64,000 nucleotides of DNA from Limnoperna fortunei (lineage: Eukaryota; Mollusca; Bivalvia; Mytilida; Modiolidae). Shown here piece after piece: positions 1-13,800 of this stretch. Below the pieces are notes generated by a model that saw only the letters and a list, made by a program, of their open reading frames with translations, did not search any database and was not told where the DNA came from. The stretch is from assembly GCA_944474755.1 (NCBI GenBank), contig OX104119.1, positions 1 through 64,000 on the forward strand, read 5' to 3'. Position 1 is the first letter of the stretch. Each line of letters begins with the position of its first letter. The position numbers were made by a program, and so were the translations under genes.

Positions 1-326
1 TTCTGTCATCACTTTCCATAGTTAGCTCTTTCTGACCACAGAGGGTTATATAGTTAGGCACTATAACTGGGTTGCATGAAACAGCATTCCATATAAACAT
101 TAGTTTAATAACTAGGGCTTATACTCAGTACCTCTGGATTACTAGCTAGCCTGCTAACCAAGTTAGATAAGAAGTACTCTGTTAGTGCAATCTATTTTGA
201 ATGGCTTTATATATAAGGAGCTAAATAATACACAACTACTTCTCCCATTACAGTATTGATGTAACATTTACTGTTTACAAAGATATTTTCCTATGCCTAA
301 AATTTAGCAATGGCTTCAGAATAATA

Positions 327-505
327 ATTTATGTTTGTTTGTTTGAGTTTTGTTTTAACGCCACTTCAGCAATTTTTCAGCTATATCATGGCTTCCAGTT
401 TTTATTGGGGAGAAAGCCGGATTTCCTGGAGAAAATCTCCGACCGTCAATAGGAAAACTGGCAATCCTTGTCTATTAAGATTGGGTGGCAGAGTGGTAAA
501 TTTTT
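327..505 (-). repeat. Truncated tRNA-type SINE, family A
   Basis: Read on the minus strand, this matches the body and tail of the full SINE at 22554-22821: the '..acaaggattgccagttttcct..' section, the '..ccaataaaaactgg..' section and the '..gctgaaaaattgctga..gtggcgttaaaac' tail followed by (CAAA)n. The tRNA-like head is missing, so it is 5'-truncated. Confidence 0.75.
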
Positions 506-1703
506 TTGAGTGGTGAGCAATCATTGACCGAAAAACCACTGAATATTTATAGAAAAATCAATTGCACAGGGTGAATATTGAGACAATGATCACAAATGTG
601 GTAGAATACAGATTAAACAAGTGTTTAGACTTGTTCAGTGCACTAGTTTAATCTGAATGCCTTTCAGCAGGATTGATCATATTTCAACATTCACTTTAGG
701 TCATTGATTATCTGGTTTATTACATTGACAAATATTTCATATGTTGCTGGAAACTTTGAGGTAGTGTGTTTTGAATGTTCACTATCAACATTGTCAATGA
801 CGTTCATTGTGACGTCACTTCCAGGGATTGAAAGAACTAATTTGATTTCACATGGGATTTACTAGAATTTATTTCACTGAGAAAGTTTGGTATTTCATCG
901 TGTCAATGTAATAATTAATAGACTGAATTCATGCAAGACGTTTATACCAAAAAAAAAATATGTTGCATAGCTTAATAATAATGTTAGTTATATCCACGAC
1001 TGTAAACAATATTTTTATCTGAGTAATCGCTACTGCAAATATGCATTTAAATAAATCACAAAGTAAAAATACCTATTGTTTAATTGTTAGGTTTTTTAAC
1101 CTAAAAGTAAGGCTTTTCTTAAAATATAGATGTAAATGACCATTTATTAATGTTATTAATGCCATTACAATAATAGGCTTATACAATAATACTTCTTTCT
1201 TAGTGTGCATCAATGAAAGTTTTTGAGCATTTTTTAAAAACTACATTTTTGTAATGGTTCATTCCATTGGATCTTAAAAAGTGCAGTCAAAATTGCTTTT
1301 GTATCTTGTATGGACAATGTTGCAAGTCCTGCTACTTTGTTAATTATAGAAATAGTCCAATTTGGTCAGTTACTAGATCTTGTATACATTTCATGCTGAT
1401 AAGCCATAGATCTTTTATGCAGGGTGAATTTGGGAAGGATTTTCTGGTAAATTGATTTTTAAGCACAGATGGTTCTATTTTCAGAAAAGTTTACTACATG
1501 TAGTAAGACAGGAGGGGGTATAAATTGGGAGCTTTGATCACATTACTTGTTTTACTTTACTAAAACTGTTATCTCTGTTTCTCTTTTAAAGGCAGTTATA
1601 ATCATTATTATAGTATACCTTAATATATAAATTAAATGAGTAGCTATAATTGAAGATTTTAGTTTTTTAGGCAGTTGTAAATTGTGTATATTTAACATTT
1701 CAG
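506..1703. other. Upstream region without recognised coding sequence
   Basis: AT-rich sequence between the SINE and the first coding exon. Apart from the CRE/ETS cluster near 803-830 and homopolymer runs, no exon, repeat or RNA gene is evident. An untranslated first exon probably lies here, because the first ATG sits directly after an acceptor-like tttcag. Confidence 0.4.
803..830. promoter_or_regulatory. Candidate promoter element: CRE palindrome plus ETS-like site
   Basis: A perfect TGACGTCA lies at 810-817, followed directly by ACTTCC (GGAAGT on the other strand), and a second half-like TGACGTTCA lies just upstream. This is about 890 bp before the first coding ATG. CRE and ETS pairs are common in core promoters of housekeeping-type genes. 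No TATA box or untranslated first exon could be fixed, so the link to the gene is inference. Confidence 0.3.
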
Positions 1704-1809
1704 ATGGCTGAAGATATTCTATGTGGAAATACACCTTCATCATATTTAACACCCCAGGATGTCTTAGATTACAGAAAACATATTGGTGCATGCATTCTTG
1801 AAGAAATGG
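1704..1809 (+). CDS. Exon 1 with start codon (residues 1-35)
   Basis: Starts at an ATG directly behind the acceptor 'tttaacatttcag', in a good context (cagATGG). It encodes MAEDILCGNTPSSYL.. and ends in phase 1 before GTACTA, a weak donor. The frame continues into 2821-2873. Because ATG is the first codon after the acceptor, a 5' UTR intron is implied. The short length and weak donor make this one of the less certain exons. Confidence 0.6.
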
Positions 1810-4800
1810 GTACTAATCATTTTTACTGGCATTCAATCTGTTGCTGTGGTTGATAATAATTTTTTTTCTGTTCCTTGACATACTTTACATCCGAGTAACT
1901 ATGACTCAGAAATTCTCATTTATTGCAGATATGACTGCTGTTTTATTTAAATTGACTGAATGAACTTTTAGGCAGCCAATAATTTCTGATAAATGGGGAC
2001 ATCAAGATTTTCAGTCTGTTTGTGTGTCTCTCTGTCCCACCTTAGCTTCAGACCCTTTTTTGCCTACCATTTTAGCGTTGTTTCTACAATTTTTTACTTT
2101 AGACTACGCCCAATGCTTTTACAAACAATTTCTACACTAAGACATGAATGCAGTTGAAACAATTTCATGGGCTTTAAAAGCAAACGAACTAGTACTTGAA
2201 CCTTTTTTAAATGTTAATAAAGTTAAAGAAAATATCTAGAATAACTCTAAATGACACATGTAAAAGTCCTTTTGGTGCTTTACTCTGTTTTATTTACTGG
2301 TTAAATAAAACGTTCAATCATATCAGTTAGATACACAAGGTTCTTTACAAATAACAACATGTCAAAACAAAAAGCTGTTGAATCAAACTTATTTGCAAAA
2401 CTACAATGTCAAGGTAAGAACTACTCTCAAATTGGTCTGGAATTACTGTCTTGTGAATAAAGAAGTAAACAGTTCTGTTCAGCTTTGAAGTTTATTTTTT
2501 ATTAAGATGACTTCACATACTTCATAAAACTTAATATACAGTTACAACTTGATGAGATCTCTTCACTTGCAAAATTCTGTAGGACTGTGCCAACTATTTC
2601 TTGCTAAAATGAATGTAGAAAAAGCGCATAGTGTTGCCAAGACACATTTTCTTCTTTAAAAAGAATTTGAATTTTCTGTTACAAATTTAGATCTGTTGGA
2701 TAAATATAATCTTCATATAAAACACCTTTATGTTAAATAAGTAATAAAATAAAAAAGAAATAATAATTTCTTAGAGAAACAATATTAACATTGTATATTA
2801 TTTATCCTTTTTCTTTACAGGATCTTCCAGAATGGGTTTCATTCATTTAGAAGCGGCACTGATGTGTTCTTTTGTAAGTCTTGTGTTGCCGATGATACTA
2901 TTAGGTTGCTTATTATCATTATTTTTTAAATCAAAGTGAACAAATTCTGCCAATTTTTAAACTTCAAACCTGCTAAAAATCATCACATCATTGGACCTCG
3001 GTTTTGCAAAGGTCTGGCATGACTAAATAACCAGCATTACTTTTTAACCAAGTGGCTGATCTGTCTAATTCATATCCATGGTTACTTTTTAGCTCACCCA
3101 ACTTTCAGTCGAGGGGAGCAATAATGTCATCCCTTTTTATCAATCCATCTGTACCTTTTTTGGAATTACTAGAAAGACGGATTTTTTTAACCCATGGTTT
3201 TTATTCTGGTGGTTACTTTTATGATAGCAATATAGTGAACACAACTGTAGATTAATATGTGGGTTGCTTTTCATAAATATGGGGTCGTTGTTTCTCAGAA
3301 ATTTACCAAAATGTTTATCATCTATACCACTAAAATTAAAAACTCTTTTTTTTAAGCGTGCATCACAAAACACAGGGAAATAATTTAATAATCAACTTTA
3401 TCATTATCAACATTATATATTTTTAATATGCAACATCAACTGCATGTAACCTTTAACATATTGAAGTACGAACTACAGCTATAGACCTCCGTCACATGAA
3501 GCGAGGGAACAGTTCCTTCTTGTTTAAATTCAGCTGGCTCACTTCAAGAAAACAATTGGTATCGAAGGGGTTTTCTCCAGACATGTCACAGTCTGGTAGG
3601 TCCTACAAATTTTGTTTTTACTGTCATCAGGACTAATATGACATTAAAAAAGAACTAAAGTTACGATTTCACTGCTTACAAATTTACCTCCTAATAAATG
3701 CCTCCTAATTTAATAGTTGCCAGTTAGGTAGGTGTACATTTGTTTTATACCCCTCACTGGTTTTCCTTGCCCTGGAAATAAAATTTTTTAAATGTAAAGG
3801 AGGACCATATCCAGTAAAAATTTGCGAACATAATTTATCGTTAATTGCTAATTATTTAAAGCAAAAATCGATAAAATAATTAAATAATTTTGCATATGCA
3901 ACATTTACTGTATGTAACCTTATATGTGTTAATACTGCGCTATTTCTCTGTGTTTTGAGTAGTCCGAGAATCCTCTGCCGTCCAACACCTTTTTTTCGCA
4001 TGGGACATCAGAGAGCTCTCCATAAGCAAAACAGCTGATTTTGCGACACGGGTCTGAGTGGGCAAATTTCATCGTGTCCAGATGTTAAAAAACATTTTTG
4101 TCCAGTTAAACTATATATAATTCGATTCTTAAGATATTTTTCAATATGAATATAATCATCATGCCTTCAATCAAGCTAATTTAAGCACTGGATTTAAGTC
4201 ACATTGTTGTCACTTGACTTTTTGTTGAAAATGAGAGCGAAATATCGGAATGTAAGGGTATCGATGGAAATGAGCTTAGAAATGGACTTAAATCATCTCG
4301 ATTGAAGGTATGATGATTATATTCATAGAGAAAAATATCTTAAGAATCATATTATATATAGTTTAACTGAATGAAAATGTTTTTTAACATCTGGACATGA
4401 AATTTGCAGACTCAGACCTATGTCTCAAAATCCATGCACGCTTTAAAAAAGGGGTCTATAATTTTAGTAGTATAGATAATATTCTTTTTTTTAAATTACT
4501 TTGTCAATGTGAACTTAATTCACAGGAATGATACTTGTGTGGTCCCTATAAAAATGTTTTGTTTCCCCGAAAATGCAAAAATAATGCCTTGGCTTATTTT
4601 GGCCAGTTAAAAAAGTCTGAATGTTGTGTTGTTTTAGCAAATGATAGACGAGAAATTTTTTTTATACCTTGACTAAGCAATCCTTGCTTCTAATTAGCTG
4701 AAATTAAAAAGAAAATGTTTGCTTTGAATTTGAAATTGAAATGTTTGTAACTGGTACAAATAGTGTTCTTGAGGTCCGCTTCAAACATCCTAATTTTGTA

Positions 4801-7800
4801 TCGATTCAGTTGAAAAAAACTGGACTGATTGCAGAATTCGTTGTTTTTAATTAGCTGAGTGTTTAAGATTTGTTCCTCTAAAATTAAAAGCTAATGTGTT
4901 ATGTATCTAAGTACAAGTGATGTCTGTGAGTTCCTCATGAAATATCCTACATTCAACTCAATCGGGCACAAAACACAGCCACCACATCAATGTTTATTTC
5001 AGATTGACTGAAATTTGAAAGTTTTCTCCTTTGAAAATACAAGGCCAAGTAAATAGTTACTTTGCATCAATAAAAAAAGAAGTTTAGAAGGAAGTTATAA
5101 AACTGCTTTTACATTAAGTTTTTGATTGATTGAAATAAACAAACAAACAAACAAACAAAAAAGGTGATTATGACTACCAGATTGAGGTAAGAGAGGTGCT
5201 TTGTAAAGATTCCCATTTTTTAATGATCAGAGTTTGAAAATGGTTGCCATGTGGTATTGTTTGAAGTTATAAAATCCTTCTTTGAGAACAGGTCCTAATA
5301 GATTAGAACTTTTTAAACTGTCCTTTACAGAGATTTTTTTGTGTGCCTATTATTGATCAGCAGTCCTACTAGATTGCTTCTCACCATATGTGGTTGTGCA
5401 ATTTTTATTTTATTTGTGTATCTAACTGATTTTTTCTGGTTTTAAGCAAAATATTACTAGGGAGGTTTGTAAACCCATAATTGGTTAATACCATATGTAG
5501 TTTTTGGTAAGTCATTTGTTATAATTTTTATAAGGTGGATTTTTGTTCGTTCTCCTAGCAATACATGGACTACACTATTTCTATTAGGTTAAGGCATATG
5601 TACAGGAGCAATTTGATTAAAAAATATGTCATACATGACAAAAATTGGTGGGCTATTGACTGGAAGGATTTTTAGTATGTAAATAATGCATGGTTGATTT
5701 ATTACTGATTATCTTTTATGAAATTTTTTAAATAGAAACTTTAAATGGAGTTACTAATGATCAGTGGGGTGTCAGCTTTCTTATTTTACATGTAATGTAA
5801 GTTAAAAGCTTTTTAGGTATATTACAGACTTCAGGAATCTGAAAAGGATGAACTATACATTAGTTATACACTGCATCAATGTCCATACTAAAGTTGTTTT
5901 GATAAATCCTGTGTTGCAAAACAGGGTCTTAAACCTCTTGAATGGAAATTATGGGATAGAATCATTTCATAGCAAGATCTTTTTTTGTTTATTTGAAATG
6001 CTAAGGAGTCATTTATTATATTTTTAGGATTGTATGACAGAATCAAATGACTATGTGGATGAGATATTAGATGATGATTTTTCATTTCTTGATCTTATAA
6101 ACAGTCAGATGGTAAACAAAGCTGATACAATTGAAGTAAGTGATGTTGTATGTAATTAATAGAAAAAATTTAATCAAACCACACTGCAAAATAATTTCTA
6201 ATGGTGACATTAATTGCATTTGCTGAAATTTGAATGGAAGCTAATTGTTTTTTAATTAATTTCCCGTAACACCTACCTGGATTGTATCTTTAATTTTTAT
6301 ACCCCACCACAATTTTTTCCCTTAGCCACATTTGGATCTGATAAGCCATATAAATTGATACATAGTAACATGCTGAAGTATAACCAAACACACAAATAAT
6401 ATTTCAAACACTTTAACAAAACAAAACCTAAAAAACCAAACAAACCAAGAAATCAAAATTTACATATTTGTTAAGGTCCTAAATCTTAAACAATTGACCC
6501 TTGAACAATTTTCTGGTTTGATTCTAGCCATAAACTTTATTTGTTTGGGAGGTGCTATTTTCATGTTTATATTTTTTGTCAGGGGGGACATTCTTTAAAG
6601 AATGAACATTGTTATAATAGGTAATGGGTAAACAGATATCGGAAATGAACCTTTGTATCAGTATTGTCCTTAAGATAAATTTTTATTTTACTTTTACCCG
6701 AATCCTGTCTTTTAAACATTTTTAAAACAAGTTATTCAACAAAGTGGTTACTAGCTTTTTTAATAGTCACATATATAATGCAATCATTTGCCCATGGCAA
6801 ATGTGGCACCTTTATGACTAATACAGGGTATAAGCAGAACAAATAAAACACCAATAGTTGTTCCAAATTTCTATATTATTGTTTGTAATGTCTTAAAAAT
6901 ATTAATTTAAAAATACAACAAATGCATGATTTTATTATGTAATTTTTGAATTTGAGATTAATAAATAGTATGAGTTCGAAATAGAGTGTTTCTGAGATGA
7001 TATTGATCATAGTATTAAAGGGTATGGAACATATCATATAATTATGTGTGCAAAATGAAGATTTAAACAGTTATAGATGAAAGTTATTTAACTCACCTAA
7101 TGGGTCAATTGACCCATTGTCATCACATAACTTATCAGCAATATATATTTGATGGTCAACTAGAAAAAAATTTGTATTTATGCCAAACATTTAAAATGTT
7201 CACCATTACCAACTTATTTGACAGACGACTGAAGGAAGAATTGCTATCGTATCTAAAGCGGCAAAGGTGATTGAAAAGGGGGGGGGGAATTCCCTCAGTT
7301 AAATTTACAAGGCAGACAAGCCGTTCATCCTCACTGAGAAAACATCCAAAGAAGCAATTCTTACATAGCTGAACCATACACTCGATTGAAGCCATTGTAT
7401 GTGAATGGTTCTCTAAAAAGTTTGTTATTGTATTTGATTGGAAAGGTGGCTGCCTTTGTAAGAATTAAACATAATATGAACCTATTGTGAAATAGATAAA
7501 ATGGCTTTTTATATGAAACTATTGCACAGATTAAAACCAAACAGCAATATTTATTTTTAGTGCATATTAGTACTTGATTTGTAAATTTTATTAGTCTACA
7601 ACCAATCAGCTTACATAAAGAAATACAAGATATATTATTTTCTTATTTCGACTGATTGGTTGTAAACCAATGAATTGTACAAATGAATTACAGATATGCA
7701 ATAATTAATAATTTGTTGGTCATAATTTCTTGTATTATCATCAGGCAAACATCACAATTGGTAACGATACAGGGGCACACAAGGAACTTACAGAGGGCAC

Positions 7801-10800
7801 AAATAGCAAAGAACAGACTGAAGCAGCTTTTGAACTGGTGGACATAGTATTTGAAGAACAGGCTGATGAAGAGTTGGAAAGACAAATTAATACAGCCATT
7901 GAAGAACAGGTTAATGAAGCTATCGAAGGACAGGTGGATGAAGTGAATGCAGAAGATGCAGATGATGAACAGCCAAATAAAGCAGGACCAGGTATAAAGG
8001 AAAAAGCATATCATAGACACACAATAGCCCTGGACCCAGTTGTTCATCATGGTTAAATTCTTGGTTAAAACTAATATTTAACGCACCTTCTACGGCTAAC
8101 CCAGAGTTAAAAACATCCAAAATGACTGTTTAAACTTAAACTGTAACTCAATAAATTTTGACATTAATTACAGGCTACACACCTTTTTTCTAAAATAACT
8201 GAAATGTTTATGTTCACCCGTAATGTGCTGTGCCTGTTTTTATGAATAGTCCTATAAAAAAATTACATCATCATGTTAGTTTGTGCAATTTTGTTAAGTA
8301 AATGACTGTTTAAAGCTTAAAAGTCTGTTTATTGAACAGCATATGTCTGTCAAAGAATTAAGTGTTACTATGATGTCATTATTGAATTACATTGAAGCAT
8401 GGAAGAAAGGATAAGATTTTATATTATAGGAATTCAAACAGACCGTGAGTTTTCTGTTTATGTGTTTTCTTAAGAATTGGATAGATTATACACCAGACAC
8501 ATCAGAATATGTGTGGAAGTAATTTAATTAAATATCCTCACATCAGCTATTGAGTTTTAATTCCTCTGACGCTGTCCTTGAAGGATGCGCTGTGTTAGAC
8601 ATTTCTAGCACGTTGACTGCTTGTCTTATTTCCTTTGGCCTAGGTCCACCACCAGTTTTGTTGCTGTCCCTTTTGCTTTCCAAAAAGGCTTTTTTGCAGC
8701 TTTTTGTCTTATTGGCAATTATTTGCCATATCTGAGACTTCTTGGTTTGTTACCATAGTTTACTTAATTTAGTGGCATATATCTGCTCTACCTGTCCCAT
8801 AAGTAAGTCTACATAATTTGTCAAATAAGTCGACCTATTTTATCTTATGTGACAAAATATAACTTCCGTCAGCATAACACATTGATGCTTCACAAGGAAT
8901 AATATGGAAAATTCCCAGATACTTGTCATAGCTGATTCAAGTGAAATTATACTAAATGATCAATTAAGGACCCTTTTATCAAAATTTTTGTTTGGTGCTG
9001 ATATAAAAGTGAATAATACCACAGCAGCATAGCAAGTTTTATATAGGTTAAACATTGCAGCTAGAAAAAGGATATTTGCAACCGTAAACTCATAATTAAT
9101 GTTTTCAAACCTTGATATATACATGTACTGCACAATATTTTTTTTCCCGGGGAATCAATTTCTGTGGTTTGCATGAAGGCCTTAGATCATGAAATTAAAA
9201 ATACAATGAAAGAACAAAATTTTGTTAACAAAACTTTTGAACAACTATTTGAAAATGTCCTAGATTGGTCTTTTATTTGTGCAAGTAATATATAATTTAT
9301 GTAGTTCCATACCTCTTTTTTAAGCTAAATATTCATTTTAAACGAATAAAAGTAAACAAGTGTCATGTTCAAATTTTTTTTTTTTATTAAATGTAGGTAT
9401 CATTTTTTTGTAAAGGGTATGAAGAAAAATTGACTTCCAAATGTGGGGGGAGATATAAAGTGTTCATTTTCAATGTTAAATAGCAACAAATTAGGATCGG
9501 AATTATGAGTTTGATTATTTCACTGGACATCAATAAAATAATAAAATTAAAGGAAAGAGTAGCTTTATTATACCCCCGATTCCTAGGTAAAATAGTTCTA
9601 CCTTTGTAAAACAAGTCTGGTAATTTCTTCTTAGGAAAATCAGTTACTCTACTTCTTAATTTGATTTGAGTTTGTAAACATACAATTACATTAATTGATA
9701 ATATTTTAAAATTTGGTTATTGGATTTAATTATGATATAAACATTATAACTGTGCAGTATGTGAAGCAAATTTAATAAATTTAGCATATTGAAACAGAAA
9801 ATGTGCTTTAATGTGGTTATAATTTGAAAATATTAGTTAAATTTAATATATAGTAGAAAATAGGAATGTTTGCATGAAATTGTTTTCTTCTCACTTGCAA
9901 TAGATTTGTCATTTTCTAAAATGAGTAAAAGTCCCAAGGACTATTTTTCGATTCACTTTTTCTAGGCTTCAACAGTAAAATTAGTCTGTTTGTAATTGAG
10001 TTCACCTAACTATTTTTACTAGTAAAATATTTCCACTTGCATCTTTTATTTGTTAGATATATCAGCAGTTTAGTGCCAATTTGCAGAATCCAAAATTGCC
10101 GAAACCCAGATTGCCCCGTCCAATTAGCAGATTCGCAGTTTGCCGATACCATTAAAGAAAATATTTTGCTTAAGTTCAATAACTTAAATGCAATTCTTTT
10201 TGAAATTTTCTTTTTTATATCAATTTAAATTTTTAAAATCACTAATTATTAGCTTTTATATTAATTCAAAACAATAATGACCCAAGCTGATAATTTATAA
10301 TTGTGCAAGATTGCCTAAATTAAGTGCCCATAATTGTAGGTAAAGTTCAGTAACTTGATTTTTCTCAGCTTGTCATATTTGTTCAAAGCAAAGAATGTGC
10401 CAAGCCCATACTTTATAATTTAATAAGCTGATAATTCCATTTATGTCACTTAAATTATTTAATTTATATAATTAATTTTTCACAAACACATAAAACTCTC
10501 GATACAATTCTTTTTACACCATTTGGATTGTTCTTAATTTGTTTAATAATATATAATTGGCAAACTGGGAATCAGCAAATTGGATGCGGCAATCTGGGAA
10601 TCGGCAATTTGGGATTCGGCAAACTGGAATGCACCCATATCAGCGACCAATTTTGATAATCTGCTTTCATTTATATTGTACTTTGAAGGGATAAAAAGTG
10701 TTCATTATGAAAAAATCGTGTTTACAGTGAATAGAATTTGTTTTATAAGAAAATTCAGGTCTGTTAAATGGTGTTTTTCATCTACATACTATATATATAT

Positions 10801-13800
10801 ATAAACATGTAGCAAATAAGTGAGAAGTGTTTATGATGAATAGAATTAATTTTATAAGATAATTGATCAACTTTTCTATATGCGTGTTTACTATTCCTAG
10901 TATTTTTAGTACCAGACTTTTATTCCTAAATAGTAAAAATAGTCTGTATTATGCATATTTTACTAGGAAAGTTGATACCAGGACTAAATTTACTATAACT
11001 CGTTTTATGAGAAAATTCAGGTCTGTTAATTAATGTTTATAGTGAATAGAATTAATTTTATAAGATAATTGATAAATTCTTTATGAGTGTTTATTATTCC
11101 TTGTACAGTAAAAACAGTCTGTGTTATTAGTTTGTTAGTAGGAACATTGAAACCTGGATTAGATTTACTAGAAAAAATGATACCAGGACTAGATTTACTA
11201 GTAAAATCGATACCAGGACTAGATTTACTAGGAAAATTGATACAACGACTAGATTTACTAGGAAAATTGATACTAGGACTAGATTTACTAGCAAAATTGA
11301 TACAACGACTAGATTTACTAGCAAAATTGATACAACGACTAGATTAACTAGAAAAATTAATACTAGGACTAGATTTACTAGCAAAATTGATACCAGGACT
11401 AGATTTACTAGCAAAATTGATACAACGACTAGATTTACTAGACATGGACTTTTTTTTAACTGGGAATTTTGGTCTGTCCTGTCTAATTTTACTAGGACTA
11501 ATTTATAGCTTACAAAATTAGGAACAATAGACATATTTTCGAAGTAATATTGGTTTGTCTTGAGTATCACTTGACTATATAGTGAGCATCTTCATTCATA
11601 CATATCAATGACACACTATAAAAACAGGTTTTGTGATTACATCATAATAATAATAGCACAACATAACATTAAATAATTGATTGATTAATGGTGTTTAACG
11701 CCCGAGCAGCAATATTTCAGCTATATTCAGGCGATGAACATGAAATGGATGATAAAATGAACATGAAATGATGATGAATGAAAATGGGATGGGACACAAG
11801 GAAAAATAGGGGTAACAGATTTTAGATTGCCACTGGCAAATGGGAGGATGGATAGGGTCGGGCAATTTAGCCTCCTGTAGCGGGATCAAAATCCCTACTC
11901 ATAGCGAATACTACAGCAGCGTTCTTTAACGTGCGAGGAACGTGGCATTTTCTCAACACGGTGCACTAATATGGTTTGCGGTCAGGTTTTCCGTATTATG
12001 GCCTGACAACCCCAGCTTGCCAGGGGTACCCCATTCAACCACCTGGGGCACACATCCCAGTCGGTCTTTAGGCAAACCGACCTGACACGCCGGTCAGGGT
12101 ACTGGGCGCTATTTAGTCGCCTTTTACGACAAGCTAGCGCGACTGCGGTCTATTCTTTTAGCCACCCGGATCCAGCACGGGGCTTTATGACAGTTGTTAT
12201 TGCTACTCAACACCTGTAGTGTAGTGACATAATGACCCTTCGGCTAGGATTGCTTGGTTTAATAACAATTTGGAAATTAAAAAAGACTCAAAAAAGTTGT
12301 TTAAATCACAATTAATAAATGAAAACACTGAGTGTGTAATTAACTTTTGATTTACGCATTAAGGCTATTATTTAGATGCAAATAATTAACATTCAATAAT
12401 TGTGGTTTTATTTGTTATTTTTTAAAATATGATATGTTTTAATTACAAACTAAACCCGATCATTGACCACTAATAAACACTTTAGTGTACAATCGTAACC
12501 ACATGCTTTAAAATTTGATAACATGTACCCGGTAATAAAAAGATGATTTTAAGGGTATGCTGTCTTTTAGTTTTAATTAATTGACATTGAAAGTTGGACC
12601 TATAGCTAGGACAGATAGACTGTGACTGTTATAAAGAACGATAGCCAATCACAAGGCTTAGGCCGAATATGTCTGTTTGTACATTTTTGTTTACTTTGTC
12701 ACAAATAATTATTTTGAATCTGTCAAAAACTTTTGTGTTATCTGTAACTATAACTGCTTGAACATTATTTCTTAACTAGAGAATTTTGAAACCTAAATAA
12801 TATTTTGTTGCAGAAATAACTGTTAAGAAGACCAAACCAAAAAGGCCTTGCCCATTTTGTGGTCAATTTAAGCTGCGATTAACAAAACATTTGCAAACTG
12901 TTCATAAAACAGAAGAAGAAGTCAAGGCAGCAATGCGATTACCTAAGCAAGACCGAGATGATGTCTTCTGCCTCCTAAAGCGAAAAGGTTATAGTTTGTA
13001 TAATTTTCAGAAATTGAAGGAAAACAACCTAGATGACAAAGAACTTATTAAGGAAAGAAAGTCAAGAACAAATAAGCCAGAAGAAAGATTAATGTGCTCC
13101 ATGTGCAGTGGCTTTTTTGTAAAAGACCATATAAGGCAGCACAAACGCAAATGCAAGAGGGCTGAACATACAACAAACATACCAGCAGGAATACAGCTTG
13201 CAGTTATGAAAGATACAAAAAAATATTCTGATGCCTTCATTAACACAGTTTTAACAAAATTTTTGGATGATGATGTTGGAAAATTTATTAGAAGCGATTC
13301 ATTTATTAAAGATTACGGTTCACATTATTTTAAACGAGTGATATACCGAGTAGACAAATCACAAGAAATAAGAGTCAGCATAATGGGACAAATGAGAAGG
13401 CTTGGCAATCTTTTTTTTTATTTTAAAGCAGAGGTAGAAAAAACATTTAATATTGTTGTTTCCAAAGGATCAGATATGTTTAACTCAGATTTATTTCATT
13501 GCCTTCGAGATGCCATTATTGAGATGTCTATTAAAGAAGATGGTGGACAAAAATATGGACTGAAAAAATCTATAGCTAGTCTGCTAAAGAAATCTCTGAT
13601 TGTATTGAATGGCCAGTGTTTAGAGAGCACTAAAATAAATGAGAGGGAAAATCTGGTGAATTTTGAAACCAAGTTAAAATTTTTTTGGATAGACATTTTC
13701 GATGATGCAGATTATAATTGCTTAAAAGCTAGGCAACTTGAATTAAGAAAGCCAAAAAGATTGCCCGATGAAGACAACATTATAAAACTTAGGGATTTTA

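Noticed and set aside
331..516. 61-codon + strand frame
   Set aside because: Falls on the antisense of the truncated SINE at 327-505.
3479..4452. A larger element bounded by 'tatagacctcc' and 'ggggtctata'
   Set aside because: Only about 8 bp of terminal match and no target duplication; the inner fold-back (4037-4432) is the part that can be supported.
7688..8120. Hydrophobic minus-strand frames opposite exon 4
   Set aside because: Shadows of the acidic EEQ repeat; antisense of Glu/Gln codons gives Phe/Leu/Val.
11087..11570. Leucine-rich (+) and valine/leucine-rich (-) open frames
   Set aside because: By-products of the 30-bp minisatellite, open on both strands because 30 is divisible by three.
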